From Hysterangium stoloniferum (taxonomy: Eukaryota > Basidiomycota > Agaricomycetes > Hysterangiales > Hysterangiaceae), in the NCBI GenBank assembly GCA_015178975.1, contig WHVD01000147.1, forward strand, positions 1 to 64,000: a DNA stretch of 64,000 nucleotides. Reading direction: 5' to 3'. The translations under genes and the position numbers were made by a program. The notes under the pieces were generated by a model. That model had not been told where the DNA came from. It worked only from the letters and a program-made list of their open reading frames with translations, and did no database searches. Positions 46,220-57,522 of the stretch are shown one piece after another (positions within the stretch are counted from its first letter, which is position 1; every line of letters begins with the position of its first letter).

Positions 46220-46748
46220 AGGGTGTCCTTAAATTTCGGGCGGGCGAAGACTAATCCTAATGAGTACCTTTCGGCGTGATACCGATTGGAATCGAAGGAC
46301 AAGTCGAGCGTCAGGCCAAGGGGTCGGGGCCGGGAGTGGGCGAGTGCACACGAAGGCGGATGGGGGGATTCTTAGTATGAGACTGATACAGGTGTATGAG
46401 GGTATTCTGAGTCGATATTCTGATTGCCTAGTGACTACAACTACAGCGGGTTCATATACAAGTAACAGGCGTCTGGAAAATACTAATGGGGAGAAGGGCG
46501 GAACACGGTATTAACAATAAGCTTGACTAGGAACGGGAAGTTTATGATTAGTTCGGAGGCTGATGATAACCGAGAGTGGGATTACGATAAAAGGAAATAG
46601 TTCAAGGACTACAAATATAGATAGACATATGCGAAACATAAGATTGAACAGATCAACATAATAAAGGGGACGTATCAAAGTTTGACCAGACAATACGAGT
46701 TATTTTGACGTGGGCGTAAACGGAGTTTGATCTTCGCGAAAACATTCG

Positions 46749-48330
46749 TCAGCTTCGGGGCCGATGGTTTCCGAGATGGTGACTTGAAACGTTGACAAGT
46801 GGTGATAACCTCAGGACCGATAGGGTTGCGACACGGTCGTAACACATTCGTGATGGAGGGGCAAATGGTGCTGATGTCAATGCCAGTGCTACAATGATTG
46901 GATCTGATGCACTAGGTGCCCAGGAATGTCTACTCTGGCCTGCGTGTCGGCCTTCGGAAAACCTTTGAGGAATTTGCCAATATGTCCTCATGAGAGGGCA
47001 TCTGCGACATTGTCCCTTGATGGTATGTATATCGCCTTTAACTGTATTCGGTTTGTGACTAACAATTTTTAAATTTCTTTTAGGATCTTGTTTGTTTCCT
47101 TGCTGTGTGATTGGCCTTTGTTTAAAACTGTGACCACCACTGTTGTCTGACCGCACCAAAAAATATTGAATGTGCCGGGTTCCACTAGCACATCCAATCC
47201 TGTTGTAATGCCATCTGCAGACCCATTTCGACTGTGACTGCTTCTGCCCAGCCAATGTCACACTGGCAATATGGGCCAACCCTGAAGCCAGGTGCCCACT
47301 TCCATGCTGCCCACTGGTTGTCTACCACCACGCTTAACCTGAAGGATATGCTGGCATCTCCCCACCATCCCATGTCCACCACCTCTGATGATGTGATTGG
47401 CAATTCGTTTGGTAGGTGGTGAATTATATACTGAATCCACGATATATCAGCCTGGACCACTGCACCTGGAGGGAATGCTGCTCTTTGTGAATTGAAGTTG
47501 TTCGCAAAGGAGGCAATAGATTGTAAGAAAGGCCTTATCCATGGAAAAATAGATGAGATGTGTACTAATTTCCCATGTAGCCTGTCCGCTGCCTTCCTTG
47601 AGAAACATGCATCTTCTGCTGCCCAGCATTTGATCAAGTCCAGCACTGCGTCCAACTTCTCCTTCGGCACTGATACCATTTTGGTGTCCAGGTTCCATGA
47701 AAAACCTATGTATTTCTGGACTGATGAAAAGGATCTTGTTTTGCTTTGACTCCATGGCACACCAAACTGTGCCATCAGGGCGATGAAATCGTCCTCTGTC
47801 CATGTTTGTCCTGGGAGGTGCACAGCCAGGAAATCATCTACCCATTTGAGCAGGCATCCAAAGCCGGCTCTCCGATATAATGCTATTAGCATGTCCGCTA
47901 TGCTTCCGAATACCCTGGCACTCGAAGCCAAACCGAATGCCACCGCACGGTCAACATACACCAGGCCCTTCCAGTAGATGCAACAGGCATTCTGCTGGCC
48001 CGGTTTCACTGGCATCATTTGGTATGCTGCTGAGATGTCGAAAGTAGCTGCTACATAACCTTCTGAAAGTGAGAGGATCAATGCTGTGGCATCTGTGAAG
48101 GTGCCCCATTCTGTTGGGAAGTCGCTGGAGTTTATGCGGCTGCTTATGGAAGAGTGAGTTGGGTCCCTTTGGGGGAACGATAGGTCTTGTATTAAGCGGT
48201 AAGTACTTGAATTCGGTTTTGGTATTAGCCCCAGGGGCGATGTTTGGAAAGGTCCAATAATCTGCTCCAGCTCCTCTGGCGTGAAGCCTCTGGAATAGCG
48301 GCCTATTTTCTGTTTGTTTGTAATGTAATT
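46749..48330 (-). pseudogene. DIRS reverse transcriptase and RNase H
   Basis: LGLIPKPNSSTYRLIQDLSF near 48210-48240, FDISAAYQMMPVKPGQQNAC, AVAFGLASSARVFGSIADML, and the active site LLKWVDDFLAVHLPG near 47840. RNase H with MGWWGDASISF near 47360 and a C-terminal YIPSRDNVADALS near 47010-47040, followed by a stop in place of Arg. The main frame is open for 298 residues (47185-48081). Confidence 0.9.
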
Positions 48331-48527
48331 GTCTATAAAGTCTGTGTCTATTAATGCTGATCTGTGGTTCCCGAAAAATTACTGTGTGTGATATGAGATC
48401 CTTTACTCTGATGTTGAATCCTTCCATTAAACTAGTTATAACGTGCTGCCAGTCCTGTTGAATGCCATATTTACTTAATGTATGCGCCACTTTGATGGGG
48501 TCGAGTGGCGTTGTGACCCATCTTGGG

Positions 48528-49229
48528 TCAGAGCTGTCTGCAGGCACCCGCTCTGTGGTTGTCCTCGAAGCAGATGCTGCAGGCATGAGTGTTGGTGCAG
48601 CTGTCACCCCACTTGCACTGTGATCCAAGAGCCCAGTTGAAGCAGAATTGTTTTCCATTGGGGGCAGCAAGGGCATGCTTGTTTCTGGCACCGTGTGCAA
48701 TTGGGGCTGCTGTCTTTCCTGCTGTTGTGAGCTTTGACTTGCATTCAGCCGGAAAGTGTCCTTGTGTTCCACACCAAAAACAATGCAATGAATCCCTATC
48801 TGTGCATGGCCTCTTAGCTGATGATGGGATGTGTTGGGGCAGCACTGCTGCTGACCATGTGCGCTTAGGTGGTGTGATTGGGGGGCCACTCGCCTTCGAT
48901 GCCTGTAGTGCTGCCCTTGTCGCAATGATTGTTAGCATATCTGTGTCCAGGCAACCCAGGTCATGAGCTAAGTTGCGGGCAGCTGCTTTGCACTGCTGGA
49001 TGTCATAATCCATGGTGACCTCCCAGCTGTGTGATTTCGCAATGGTGGTCACAATGGAATGGTGCGCTATGAGTGCCTCGGCCCTAGTGTCGCCACCGTG
49101 TGTCCTGGTATGATCCACAGCAGCTGCTGCCACTGCTAGCCAGTTGATTATGCTGATACTTTTCTTGTTCTCACGCTCCAGCCCTTTGGCCACAATACTA
49201 CCTGTCGGAGAGAAAGTGAATTCCTCCAT
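48528..49229 (-). CDS. DIRS gag-like zinc-finger ORF
   Basis: Begins MEEFTFSPTGSIVAKGLERE; 233 residues. It has a zinc knuckle CFWCGTQGHFPAEC near residues 148-161, then FCFNWALGSQCKWGDSCTNT, a CCCH-type finger, and HACSICFEDNH. The combination of a knuckle with a CCCH finger in front of the reverse transcriptase fits fungal DIRS ORF1. RNA binding is the expected role. The start is the first ATG after the R2 boundary. Confidence 0.75.
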   Translation of the reverse strand: MEEFTFSPTGSIVAKGLERENKKSISIINWLAVAAAAVDHTRTHGGDTRAEALIAHHSIVTTIAKSHSWEVTMDYDIQQCKAAARNLAHDLGCLDTDMLTIIATRAALQASKASGPPITPPKRTWSAAVLPQHIPSSAKRPCTDRDSLHCFWCGTQGHFPAECKSKLTTAGKTAAPIAHGARNKHALAAPNGKQFCFNWALGSQCKWGDSCTNTHACSICFEDNHRAGACRQL

Positions 49230-49326
49230 ACCTCTTTCAGCTTTCCACCGAGCTTTGGTTGTAAGGGCTACATATTAGTCACGTGATGTCACCATCAAAT
49301 CCCTCGAGGTCAAATTTGGCCTTACA

Positions 49327-50515
49327 TTGGCATCAGTCCAGACGTTGATAGGACCAAAGTGTATTCCTCGAGAATGGCAAGTACAATACACAATGATGAC
49401 GGTAAGTAAAAACGATGATCTGAAAAAGATACTATGCGCGTCTGTGATAATGGTTGTAAGCCACCAGCTTATAGCACCGGGAAAACCCCTCTCTTCCAAA
49501 GATTTTAGGATCTGTAGTAGAGCCCCATCTTATATAAACTTCAATAATCTCTATTGGATCCTTATAATATGTAAAATTGGTTAAGGATCCAAAAGGCAGG
49601 TGGAGGGTGATCAGGTGTACATAAAATTCTTTAAGCATCAACCATATCATTAAATATAAAATCCTTCAATTTTGTATAGTCCAATAGGATTCTGTATCCC
49701 TTTATCTTTCCTGTGACTTTCAGAGGATGATCCAATTAAAAATCCACAAAACTCCCGGATGTAGTTTCAGGATTTAACATCACATAGAACATGTGTGTAA
49801 TCAATCAATTTAAAATCCCATTCACATCCCTGACTTTGATGGAATTACAAAATGATATAGAATCTGTTAGATGGTCCACAATTGAGTTAAACTCTCCTTT
49901 GTTCCAATATAAACTCCCTTTGTTCTCCACATGTTGGAACAAAGGAGAGTTTAACTCAATTGTGGACCATCTAACAGATTCTATATCATTTTGTAATTCC
50001 ATCAAAGTCAGGGATGTGAATGGGATTTTAAATTGATTGATTACACACATGTTCTATGTGATGTTAAATCCTGAAACTACATCCGGGAGTTTTGTGGATT
50101 TTTAATTGGATCATCCTCTGACAAGTCACAGGAAAGATAAAGGGATACAGAATCCTATTGGACTATACAAAATTGAAGGAGTTTATATTTAATGATATGG
50201 TTGATGCTTAAAGAATTTTATGTACACCTGATCACCCTCCACCTGCCTTTTGGATCCTTAACCAATTTTAAATATTATAAGGGTCCAATAGAGATTATTG
50301 GAGTTTATATAAGATAGGGCTTTACTACAGATCCTAAAATCTTTTGGAGACAGGGGTTTTCCCGGTGTAGCACGTGGTACTGTGACCTCATTATGTGTAT
50401 ACAACGGGAGGGTTATAGTTGTCCAATTCTGTGTGAGCAAGACTGCAGGTAGGCCAGACGTACCCGCCTGACTCGCCGTCCTCAGTCCTCCTTTCCAAAA
50501 TTCCCCATTCCTTAA
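49327..50515 (+). repeat. Dispersed repeat R2, copy b (split by foldback element)
   Basis: Matches 10313-10720 on both sides of the 893-bp insertion at 49475. The copy lacks an internal stretch present at 10515-10620 and ends near CCCCATTCC, before the AFG2-like fragment could continue. Confidence 0.7.
49475..50367. mobile_element. 893-bp foldback MITE with CACCGGG ends
   Basis: Two nearly identical inverted arms of about 433 bp (49475-49907, 49934-50367) around a 26-bp centre. Ends CACCGGGAAAACCCCT and AGGGGTTTTCCCGGTG; flanks TAG (49472-49474, 50368-50370). The empty site exists at about 10460. CAC.. ends with a 3-bp duplication suggest the CACTA superfamily, inferred. The two mirror frames of 81 residues (49791-50036, 49805-50050) only reflect the palindrome. 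Confidence 0.85.
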
Positions 50516-50529
50516 CATGTGATTATTCA

Positions 50530-51990
50530 CAGATGATCATAATCATTGACAATTAAAACATTTATTCTAGAACTCGGCACTAATGTGACCAGGCCGTTTA
50601 AACCGTGTTCTGTACGACGGACCGCCGCACAGGAGCAGTCATGAAGATATTCCTCGTAGTCGGGCGACTAAAATGGCTTGTTGGATTTGCGAGGACTTGG
50701 GGATCTGATGCATCATCGCCCGTAGGGCTGCTTAGCTAGTTGTGTTTCGCTCGTATATTCTGGCCCTTGCTGCTGTGTCGCAGACTGACGGATGCTCTGC
50801 CGCGGAAATTGCAGCATTGTGTCAGGACTCGGCGTTATTTAAGATGCATCGCGATATGGATTCACCATTTGCCAGTTTTCACTTTTTCAGATGTTTTATT
50901 TTACATTTCTGAAATGACTTGTATATAGGTGACTCGCAGTGATTTTATCGCTGCTGCTCAGAATGTGCGGCGACAGTTAACACTGGAGTCATTTTGCGTC
51001 GTGGCGTGAGTGTACCGGCCATTGGAGTGCACGGATCGATGTGGAGTTTTCGTCATGTCGCTGATCAAATCTCCGAGAAGGTAAATGTAGCGTGGCAGAT
51101 ATTAGATATTACTATTGATCGAGGCTACCGTAGATACTCCTTTGAGAATGTCGACGTAACAATAGTGGTTTGTTGATCTATATACTTTCCCAGCTGGCTT
51201 GCACTTTGAGGGTCCGGTATTTGTTATATCATGCTTTATTTCAATCAAAGCCACTAGCGAATTGTGAGGTTTAGTCTGCTGTAGAGAAAGATTGAAGCGA
51301 ATCTTGAGTGGCACCTTGGATTGTGTAGTAGTTTCATTTGTTAACTAATCGGGGACTGTATAGCTGCTTCAGCTTTATACTTAACCCATATGGCAACTCG
51401 GCAAGTACTAGGCCAGAGTACTAGTAAATTTAAGTGCTGTCATGAGGATGGCGAAGACATCCCATGTCAGCGAGCGATTCTGTCCTAGACAGCTGAAGAG
51501 CATGGGTAACATTCCCAGGTGTGTTGCAGATAGAATGTGATAGTCGCGAACAGCGGTCATCTATGGGATTACAACATTACGCGTTCTAAAATCTCAGCCG
51601 TATTAGCTTATGGTGCCGTTGTAAGAGCCGCATTCAAGGCCAGTCTCAACCACTTTCGTTGAGGTATGGCATGGCAAAAAGTGGGACTAGGGACCCTTGA
51701 CGATACTCTGCGTAAATATCGTCTAGGAATATTTTTATTTTTATTTTTACCAGTTGATCGTACTTCCTGGTCGACATACCACTGAAAGTATTTACCTTTA
51801 AGCCTTCAGTGTTTCTCGTTCGCCGAACGATCCCTTCTGACCAGCCACGACTTGCTCAAGGGAGGAATACGATCCCTATGGCCTAAGGTTTGTTAGTTCC
51901 TGTCATATTCTACACGCATGGCTGATTCTGTGAAAAGGGAGAATTTGTGCCATAGCTTTTCAAGAGATATATTCATGATGTTTCGTACTA
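50530..51990. other. Coding-like but unidentified segment
   Basis: Plus-strand pieces such as LALAAVSQTDGCSAAEIAAL (near 50770) and DFIAAAQNVRRQLTLESFC (near 50940-51000) look like exons of a decayed gene but lack a recognisable domain. The remainder to 51990 shows no clear feature. Confidence 0.25.
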
Positions 51991-51994
51991 TGTT

Positions 51995-52785
51995 TCGGCG
52001 CCCTATAATGGACTACTTGCAATGGACAACTAGTGTAATCCCGTCGTCAATTGGGATCACTGGTGGTCACACAAGTTGACAGGACCACGGTGTATTGTCC
52101 AGAACAAGAACAGGATACAGGCAAGTGCAGCGTACGGCAAGATCTAAGGTCCTGAAAACTTCCCGGCTACTTATACGGTGCAACACGGTGATTATGTAAT
52201 CACGTGTTGATTGAAACGAGAATGTAAACTAAAGGGTCCGTGCGTAAGACTGGGGGGACCAGGATTACAACTAGTGTTGTACGGCCTACCTGTGGATGTA
52301 AGCGCACGCGCTGGCGTAGCTCGACTGTGTGCACCGTTCTCGTCATTTTATACACATTAATTCGGTCCCTAATAACAGAAAGGAGTTTTGAAACAATTAC
52401 ATTGGTTATTTATTGCCCTTTTACTCTTTAAATGCCACTAAGCTCGTGGGATGGTTCTATTAGGCCTGTGTGGATAATCCACCTCGGTAGGTTCCATCCT
52501 AGATATGATCTGTATCCTGTTGTAGTATTGAATCCATTGACCTACCATCGGATGAACATAAATTGGCATCAGAATGTGCTCCGCAAACATCAGGAGGCGT
52601 AAAATGTGTTTCATGGTGCCGTTCTTTGGCATTGTCCAAAATGTCCCGCTAATTCATGGTGACTTTAGCTCGCTATTATCCATATTACTCCTTACTGTAC
52701 CCTAGTAAGAGGGAGGTATCAGTGTAATGAATTTGCGTTGTACTTGTTCTAGCTCTTGTGCTAAATTCTACTTCAGATAGAGTGC
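51995..52785 (+). repeat. Dispersed repeat R1, copy b
   Basis: Plus-strand counterpart of the minus-strand copy at 2768-3310. A 236-bp insertion lies at 52034-52269. The alignment resumes at TGGATGTAAGCGC. Limits approximate. Confidence 0.6.
52034..52269. mobile_element. 236-bp MITE in repeat R1
   Basis: Absent from copy a. Ends TGTAATCC and GGATTACA (8-bp inverted) with ACTAG flanks (52029-52033, 52270-52274). Because the flanks extend the repeat, it can also be read as a 9-bp duplication CAACTAGTG around TAATCC..GGATTA, as in Mutator-like elements. A GTGATTATGTAATCAC palindrome lies inside near 52189. Confidence 0.65.
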
Positions 52786-53249
52786 AAACCACGCCACTAC
52801 ACGCCCGGCCGGCAGTCAACAATCAAGTAAATACATGATTTTCATTGGGAATCTCATTGGTTTTTCAGGGCTCTCAATCTGTAAAGATCGACGAGGAAAA
52901 TATTTAAAAGAGAATGAACTTGCACGTTAGAAACTTAGAGAACCTCGGAGATTGGTGGAGTAGTCGTTGGAGTCCCATTAAAATGAGATTATTTCAGCAT
53001 GCATTATTTCAGCATGCATTATTTCAGTAATGGGATATTTCATCTTTCCGGAAAAATATTTCATTCGTGTATGGTTATCTGGTGTTTTTATAGCAAAACA
53101 ATCCACAAAGTCCTTGTTCTCTGAGTGTGTTGAGATCCACTCCCGCAACGCACTGCGGTTTAGAAGTGTCAGGGAAGACAGGCTAAGGCACTGGATCCAC
53201 CAATAACATATCTGGTTTGTTGGTAACAAAGAAAATTTCTTGTTGTCTG

Positions 53250-53504
53250 ATTTTGTTAATATCCACTCCAATAACATATTGTGGTTTGGTGGGGTAGCAC
53301 AGTGCAGCTAAGGTCCTGATGCTGCCAGTAACATAAGTGTTACAGTATTTTGTCCAGTATATGCCTATGACAGACACAACTAAATGCGTTCTGCTATCCG
53401 ATTGCTCAAGAGTTGGTCTCAAACATGGACCATTTGTATTCGTCGACTTTGATCTTGCCCTCCAATGGGTACAAGGAGCACCGTCGTTCCTGATGGGGAT
53501 CGGG
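53250..53504 (-). repeat. Segmental duplication copy 2, part 3 (inverted)
   Basis: The minus strand continues copy 2 where 40492 stopped: it matches 9676-9930 of copy 1 (CCCATCAGGAACGACGGTGC against CCTACCAGGAGCGACGATGC). It begins with CCCGA, the target duplication of the split LTR. Confidence 0.8.
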
Positions 53505-53584
53505 TGTAAGCCTGGCCACCTTACCATATACGTAATCACCAACCTCTCCCATCAACCACTCATTGATCCGCCACTTGATTGTAA
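53505..53584 (+). repeat. LTR L3, left half (plus orientation)
   Basis: TGTAAGCCTGGCCACCTTAC to CCACTTGATTGT, the first 80 bp of L3. The neighbour TCGGG (53500-53504) is the complement of the CCCGA before the other half at 40493. Confidence 0.85.
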
Positions 53585-54181
53585 CAGCCTTTTATACCCC
53601 CAAGAGTCGGAGCCGCCACAATTCCTATTGATGACTATTATTGGCAGCTGATAAGGCAAAACAAAGCTTCGGCAAAGGCACCGAAAACTCAGGAGAATAA
53701 TCATCATATTTGATATTTTTGGAAATTGTTAGGAAATACAAAACAAAACAAAACAAAAGGCTGAAAGACTGCTTTCCAACTTCATGTGACGTCCATCAAC
53801 CAGTCCTAGTGTCACAATATCACCCAGTAAAAAGAAAATGGCAGGTAGAGCATCAGTGCAATAAGCAGAGGCGATCCTAGCGTGACACAGCGGCGGTCTG
53901 TCGGAACATAGTCCGCCAAAATGAGAAATCATGCGCAAGAGCTACATAAGTATTGAGTATGACATCCGAACATAATAAGGAAGTTCCAAAAGTTATAAAT
54001 AAAGTTGGATGTGCCTTGAAAAGAAAAGTATGTCTTTGTCTCTGTCCGTGTTTGGTGAACGGACCCCCAGTGGAAGCGAATCCGGGGGCCACAGGCTCCA
54101 TTGCACAAAGAATGCTGATGGGGACATGAGTGAGCCCCAACAGCATGCCAAACTAGTAGTAAATACATGAAAACGACGTAC
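53585..54181. other. No gene recognised
   Basis: Contains an AAAACAAAAC microsatellite near 53737-53757; otherwise unassigned. Confidence 0.35.
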
Positions 54182-54370
54182 TTTGCACATCCATTCCCGG
54201 TGATGGAGAGGGTCGCTGCACCGTCACTGTTTGTGCCACTAGTGAGTTTCATCATTGATCCAGACTTCAGAGCCTCGTGGATCACCCCAGAGTGTGGTCG
54301 CGCCGCCTCTGCCACCGCTTGCGTCCGAGAATCTTCAGGACGAACCCCAACCCATTGCACCAACTCCGAG
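54182..54370 (-). pseudogene. Coding-like exon of an unknown gene
   Basis: A 63-codon open segment between an acceptor CCTTGCGCAG and a donor GTACGTCG. It reads ELVQWVGVRPEDSRTQAVAE, then HSGVIHEALKSGSMMKLTSG and SDGAATLSITGNGCAK. The codon-like composition and splice signals suggest a real exon. I do not recognise the family, and neighbouring exons were not found. Confidence 0.35.
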
Positions 54371-54434
54371 CCTGCGCAAGGCTATACCGGTGTGCCGGTA
54401 ACGAAAAAGGGTGGGAGGAGGCGGAAATAGAGGA

Positions 54435-55070
54435 GTTCTCTGTTCATTCCAGCTTTCTCTTCTCTTTTTTCGTCTTTGAGGATATAGTAAGCCCCTCTCT
54501 GCCATCACAACTCCCAGCTACGTCGTTAACATGAATTACACAGCTTGGTGTATAAAACGTCTGAACTCAGATAGTTTATGATCCCGAGTTGCGAGGCGGT
54601 ACGGGCCATGATGAGGATGTGCCACTGGATGTGCAAGTGTAAGCCTTGATTCCACTCTTCCCACACATTTTGTTGATTATGTGCCTTGCTGGCTGCTTTC
54701 TCCCAGACGTTCTGGATGCATGGAGTGTTGTGAAAAGAATAACGGTGGAGGAATCCGTGATGACTGGTGTATGTACAGTATTATTTCTTTATATCATTGT
54801 CTCTAACGCCGCTTATTGTTACAGACCAGAAATGATTCCAGGACAACGACAGTTCAAATTGTTCACATCCGGCAATATTTGCAAGAAAATTGGGCCGAGT
54901 TCCAAAAGTAACAATAGACAAATCACCCAAAAATGTAGGTTTATTGGGCTCTCCTTATCGTGTGTGATGCGATACTAACACTCCTGTAGTCCAATGTATT
55001 TGAGGAATTCAGGATGGCTGATTGTTATGATGCTAACCTCCCTGTCAAATTCTTTGGTGTTGACATGACC
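54435..55070 (+). pseudogene. Decayed multi-exon gene, unidentified
   Basis: Exon-like pieces with good splice signals: FLFSFFVFEDI (to 54486), IVYDPELRGGTGHDEDVPLD (54560-54630) after an intron with a GTTAAC branch-like motif, DVLDAWSVVKRITVEESVMT (54695-54765), TVQIVHIRQYLQENWAEFQ (54835-54905), and a last intron ending TACTAACACTCCTGTAG before NVFEEFRMADCYDANLPVKF (54990-55060). Phases of neighbouring exons do not all agree, so it is probably broken. No domain recognised. Confidence 0.35.
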
Positions 55071-55561
55071 TGATTGGCGTTCTTTGCACAATTAGTCAGT
55101 GAGCGTCTTCACCACATCTTTTAGTGCTCTTACGTTATACATAGGGTGTCGACATCCTTCTACCAGTCAGAACGGATAATAAGTCCTTGCAGCGATAACA
55201 GTGTGAGTTGTTGGTCACTCAACTCACTTTCACAAACTCTTGTTTATACTTAGCCGTTAGCCATTGTGTAACGAACTTATTTGCCATTCGATCTCATTCC
55301 TCTATCAGGCCCGGATACTATACTCTAGGATTATTTTGTGAGAGAAGCTATCGTATTTTATTCCGTCCGTTATTGACCTTCGTACAGACTATCTGGACCC
55401 AACTGACTTCATTACTATTGCAGTTTGTACCTCAAAAAACTGACAATGTATACTAGACGGTTGCAGGAGCCCGTGCTATAACGGCGCGGTAGACATTCCT
55501 GCACCATTAGTTGTAAGTATTTAAATTTGTCTACCAAAGCTGCTTGTTCCGATGTTTCCAG

Positions 55562-56290
55562 ATTTCTCAGCAGCTCTTAGGTCCCCTTCTCGGAAATGGC
55601 AGAAATAGTCTAGTTCAAGTTGTGGCATTGTTAAAGAGTCTATTTAACCAGACGAAAATTCTCCATCAGTTATGTGGGTGCAACCTAAGAGACCAATTGC
55701 AAAATCTAGTCAGTCAAGGGGAATCCCTTGCGGCCAAATTACAAGTGCGATTACTGCAGCTACCAAGTCAACTGCAATTTATTAAATATGAAATCGACTT
55801 GATCAGCTAGTAAATTCTGTGAAACTTGTTGTGGAACAATTAGAAGCTGAATTTCAAAGGGACTTCCCTCAGGAAGGAATTTGTGTGGGCCTCAGTGACC
55901 TCTGGAACCTCCGGGGTGTATTGTCCTTGATAGCACATGAAGAGCAATTTGTTATAAATCTTTCGCTCTTCCAGCTACAGAGTGGGGTGACAGTTTTCGA
56001 GAGACTTGCGAGGCATCTTATTAATTTCTCTTGCAGGTTTGCCAATCTAGCCCGATGAATGCGGAACATGACTGGGGGCGGTATTCAGCAACCAGCGGAC
56101 ATATTGAAGGAAGTGAATTCAATGTAGAAATTAAGGATAGGGATTTGACTTCTTGTCTCTTGGGTTGTTTCCCATTTGCAAATGAACAATTCTTGGATAT
56201 CATCAGGCTACCTGTATATTTCAGAAGCCGACAACTGAAGAGCTGATTGGATGCAAGGCAGAGATTGCTCAGAAGATTACTGATGGAAAA
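55562..56290 (+). pseudogene. Decayed multi-exon gene, unidentified
   Basis: After an acceptor TGTTTCCAG: ISQQLLGPLLGNGRNSLVQV to KYEIDLIS, then a frameshift near 55808 and VEQLEAEFQRDFPQEGICVG to NLSLFQLQSGV. A possible intron ends CTCTTGCAG at 56035, followed by MNAEHDWGRYSATSGHIEGS and ELIGCKAEIAQKITDGKLRN near 56250. Helical, leucine-rich, no known motif. It may belong with the pieces at 54435-55070. Confidence 0.3.
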
Positions 56291-56399
56291 TTAAGAAATC
56301 TGTTCACAAACAACGGTCAGATTGTTAGAAAACACTGTAGGCGCTCCATAATCACACATGGCCGAATAAGCAGTGGGTTGGGGGGGGAGGCAGGGAAGT

Positions 56400-56750
56400 A
56401 GTGATTGGCAAGGCCCAGCCTTAGGCCATGGGCCAGTTGAGCAGGGCCCTGAAAAGCCCAAGCCAAGCCTAACTGAGTACTACTTAGGCCATCCACTCTG
56501 GGCCCGGCCTGGGATATTGTAAACCCAAGCCAGGCCACCACATCAGTAACATGGTATTGGCACCTGGATGGTCATGGACGCCCCATGAGCGCTGGAGGTG
56601 TGGGAGGAGGTCACCCATTCTGGCAGCGTCATGGAGTGTCTGGTGGAATGCCTTGGATGTCTTGGATTATGCTGGATGACGCTGGATGATACTGCCTCCT
56701 GTGTCATCCACATCCTCCCATGTCATCCATAGACTTCCAGCGTCATCCAC
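56400..56750. repeat. GGCC-rich and TGGATG-rich repeats
   Basis: 56405-56540 has repeated AGGCCCAGCC/AGGCC(A/T) words with inverted matches; 56560-56755 has repeated GGATG/CATCC words able to pair across about 100 bp. Low-complexity repeat, class unknown. Confidence 0.45.
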
Positions 56751-56948
56751 ATGCCTTGTATATTGCTAATATATTAATAATTTTTTCTTTTAATTGCCCC
56801 ACCATCTCAGTCAAATGGTTTTGAAAACTAATATTATTTAACTTTTTAAAAAAGGTTGATTTTAAGTAATTCTAGATGCTGCCGGCAGTAATGAACTATC
56901 ACTACTAGTAGTACAATTTCACCAGTTTGAAATCTAGATATATACATA

Positions 56949-57522
56949 CTAAGCATCCAAGTCATCAGCTGGAATTACGCTGCCATTGTCGCTGTTGTCA
57001 CCAGAGTCCATGTTGCTGGTGGGTGACTCCCAATGCTCCAAATCAGATTGGTCGCCATTATCCCGTGTGGCTGCCTGGTACAATAAACGCTTACTACGAG
57101 TGATGGGAACTTGAAGGGGTGACATGGAAGGGGAAATGGCACTGTCAGGAGTGATATCGTCTCCGATGGTGAAATGATCATTGTCAGATCCAGCATGCTG
57201 TATTGTGATACCCAACATAGCCCTGATAAATTTGTTAGAAAATAATGACTGAATCATTTGACAATTTATGGCGTACATTCCCTGTTGATACAAACTTGTT
57301 TTAAGGGCACCAAAATATGTTGGTCTGCCTGTCCGAACGACATCAAGGTGTTCAAGGATCTTGTGGTATTTGGCACAATAGCTATTTTTGTCTTCCAATG
57401 ATATGTTTTTCAGTTTACCTGTCTCCCTCCACTGTGTGATGGCATTATGGATCTAAAACAAATGTTAGTTCCCCCAAAAAATAACTGAGTACAATAAATG
57501 AATTAGAACATACCACAATAGT
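56949..57522 (-). pseudogene. Gene truncated by the gypsy A' insertion
   Basis: Exons: 57514-57522 (TIV), an intron 57453-57513 (GTATGTTC..GTTTTAG), then 56949-57452, which reads IHNAITQWRETGKLKNISLE, KYHKILEHLDVVRTGRPTYF and TIQHAGSDNDHFTIGDDITP, ending at TAA/TAG after PADDLDA. The upstream part is cut off by the A' LTR beginning at 57523. The region resembles the C-terminal part of uncharacterised basidiomycete proteins (DUF6532-like), a weak impression only. Confidence 0.4.

Larger units (their letters stand above)
44862..49324 (-). mobile_element. DIRS-type tyrosine-recombinase retrotransposon
   Basis: On the minus strand, a gag-like zinc-finger ORF, a reverse transcriptase with WVDD and RNase H, then a tyrosine recombinase instead of an integrase, the hallmark of DIRS elements. 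The left limit in element terms is near 49324, where the R2 repeat starts; the right limit is uncertain and set here at the end of the cloverleaf after the last stop. Frameshifts and stops make it inactive. Confidence 0.85.

Noticed and set aside
49791..50050. Two identical 81-residue proteins on opposite strands
   Set aside because: A direct result of the palindromic foldback element; no domain and no start context.
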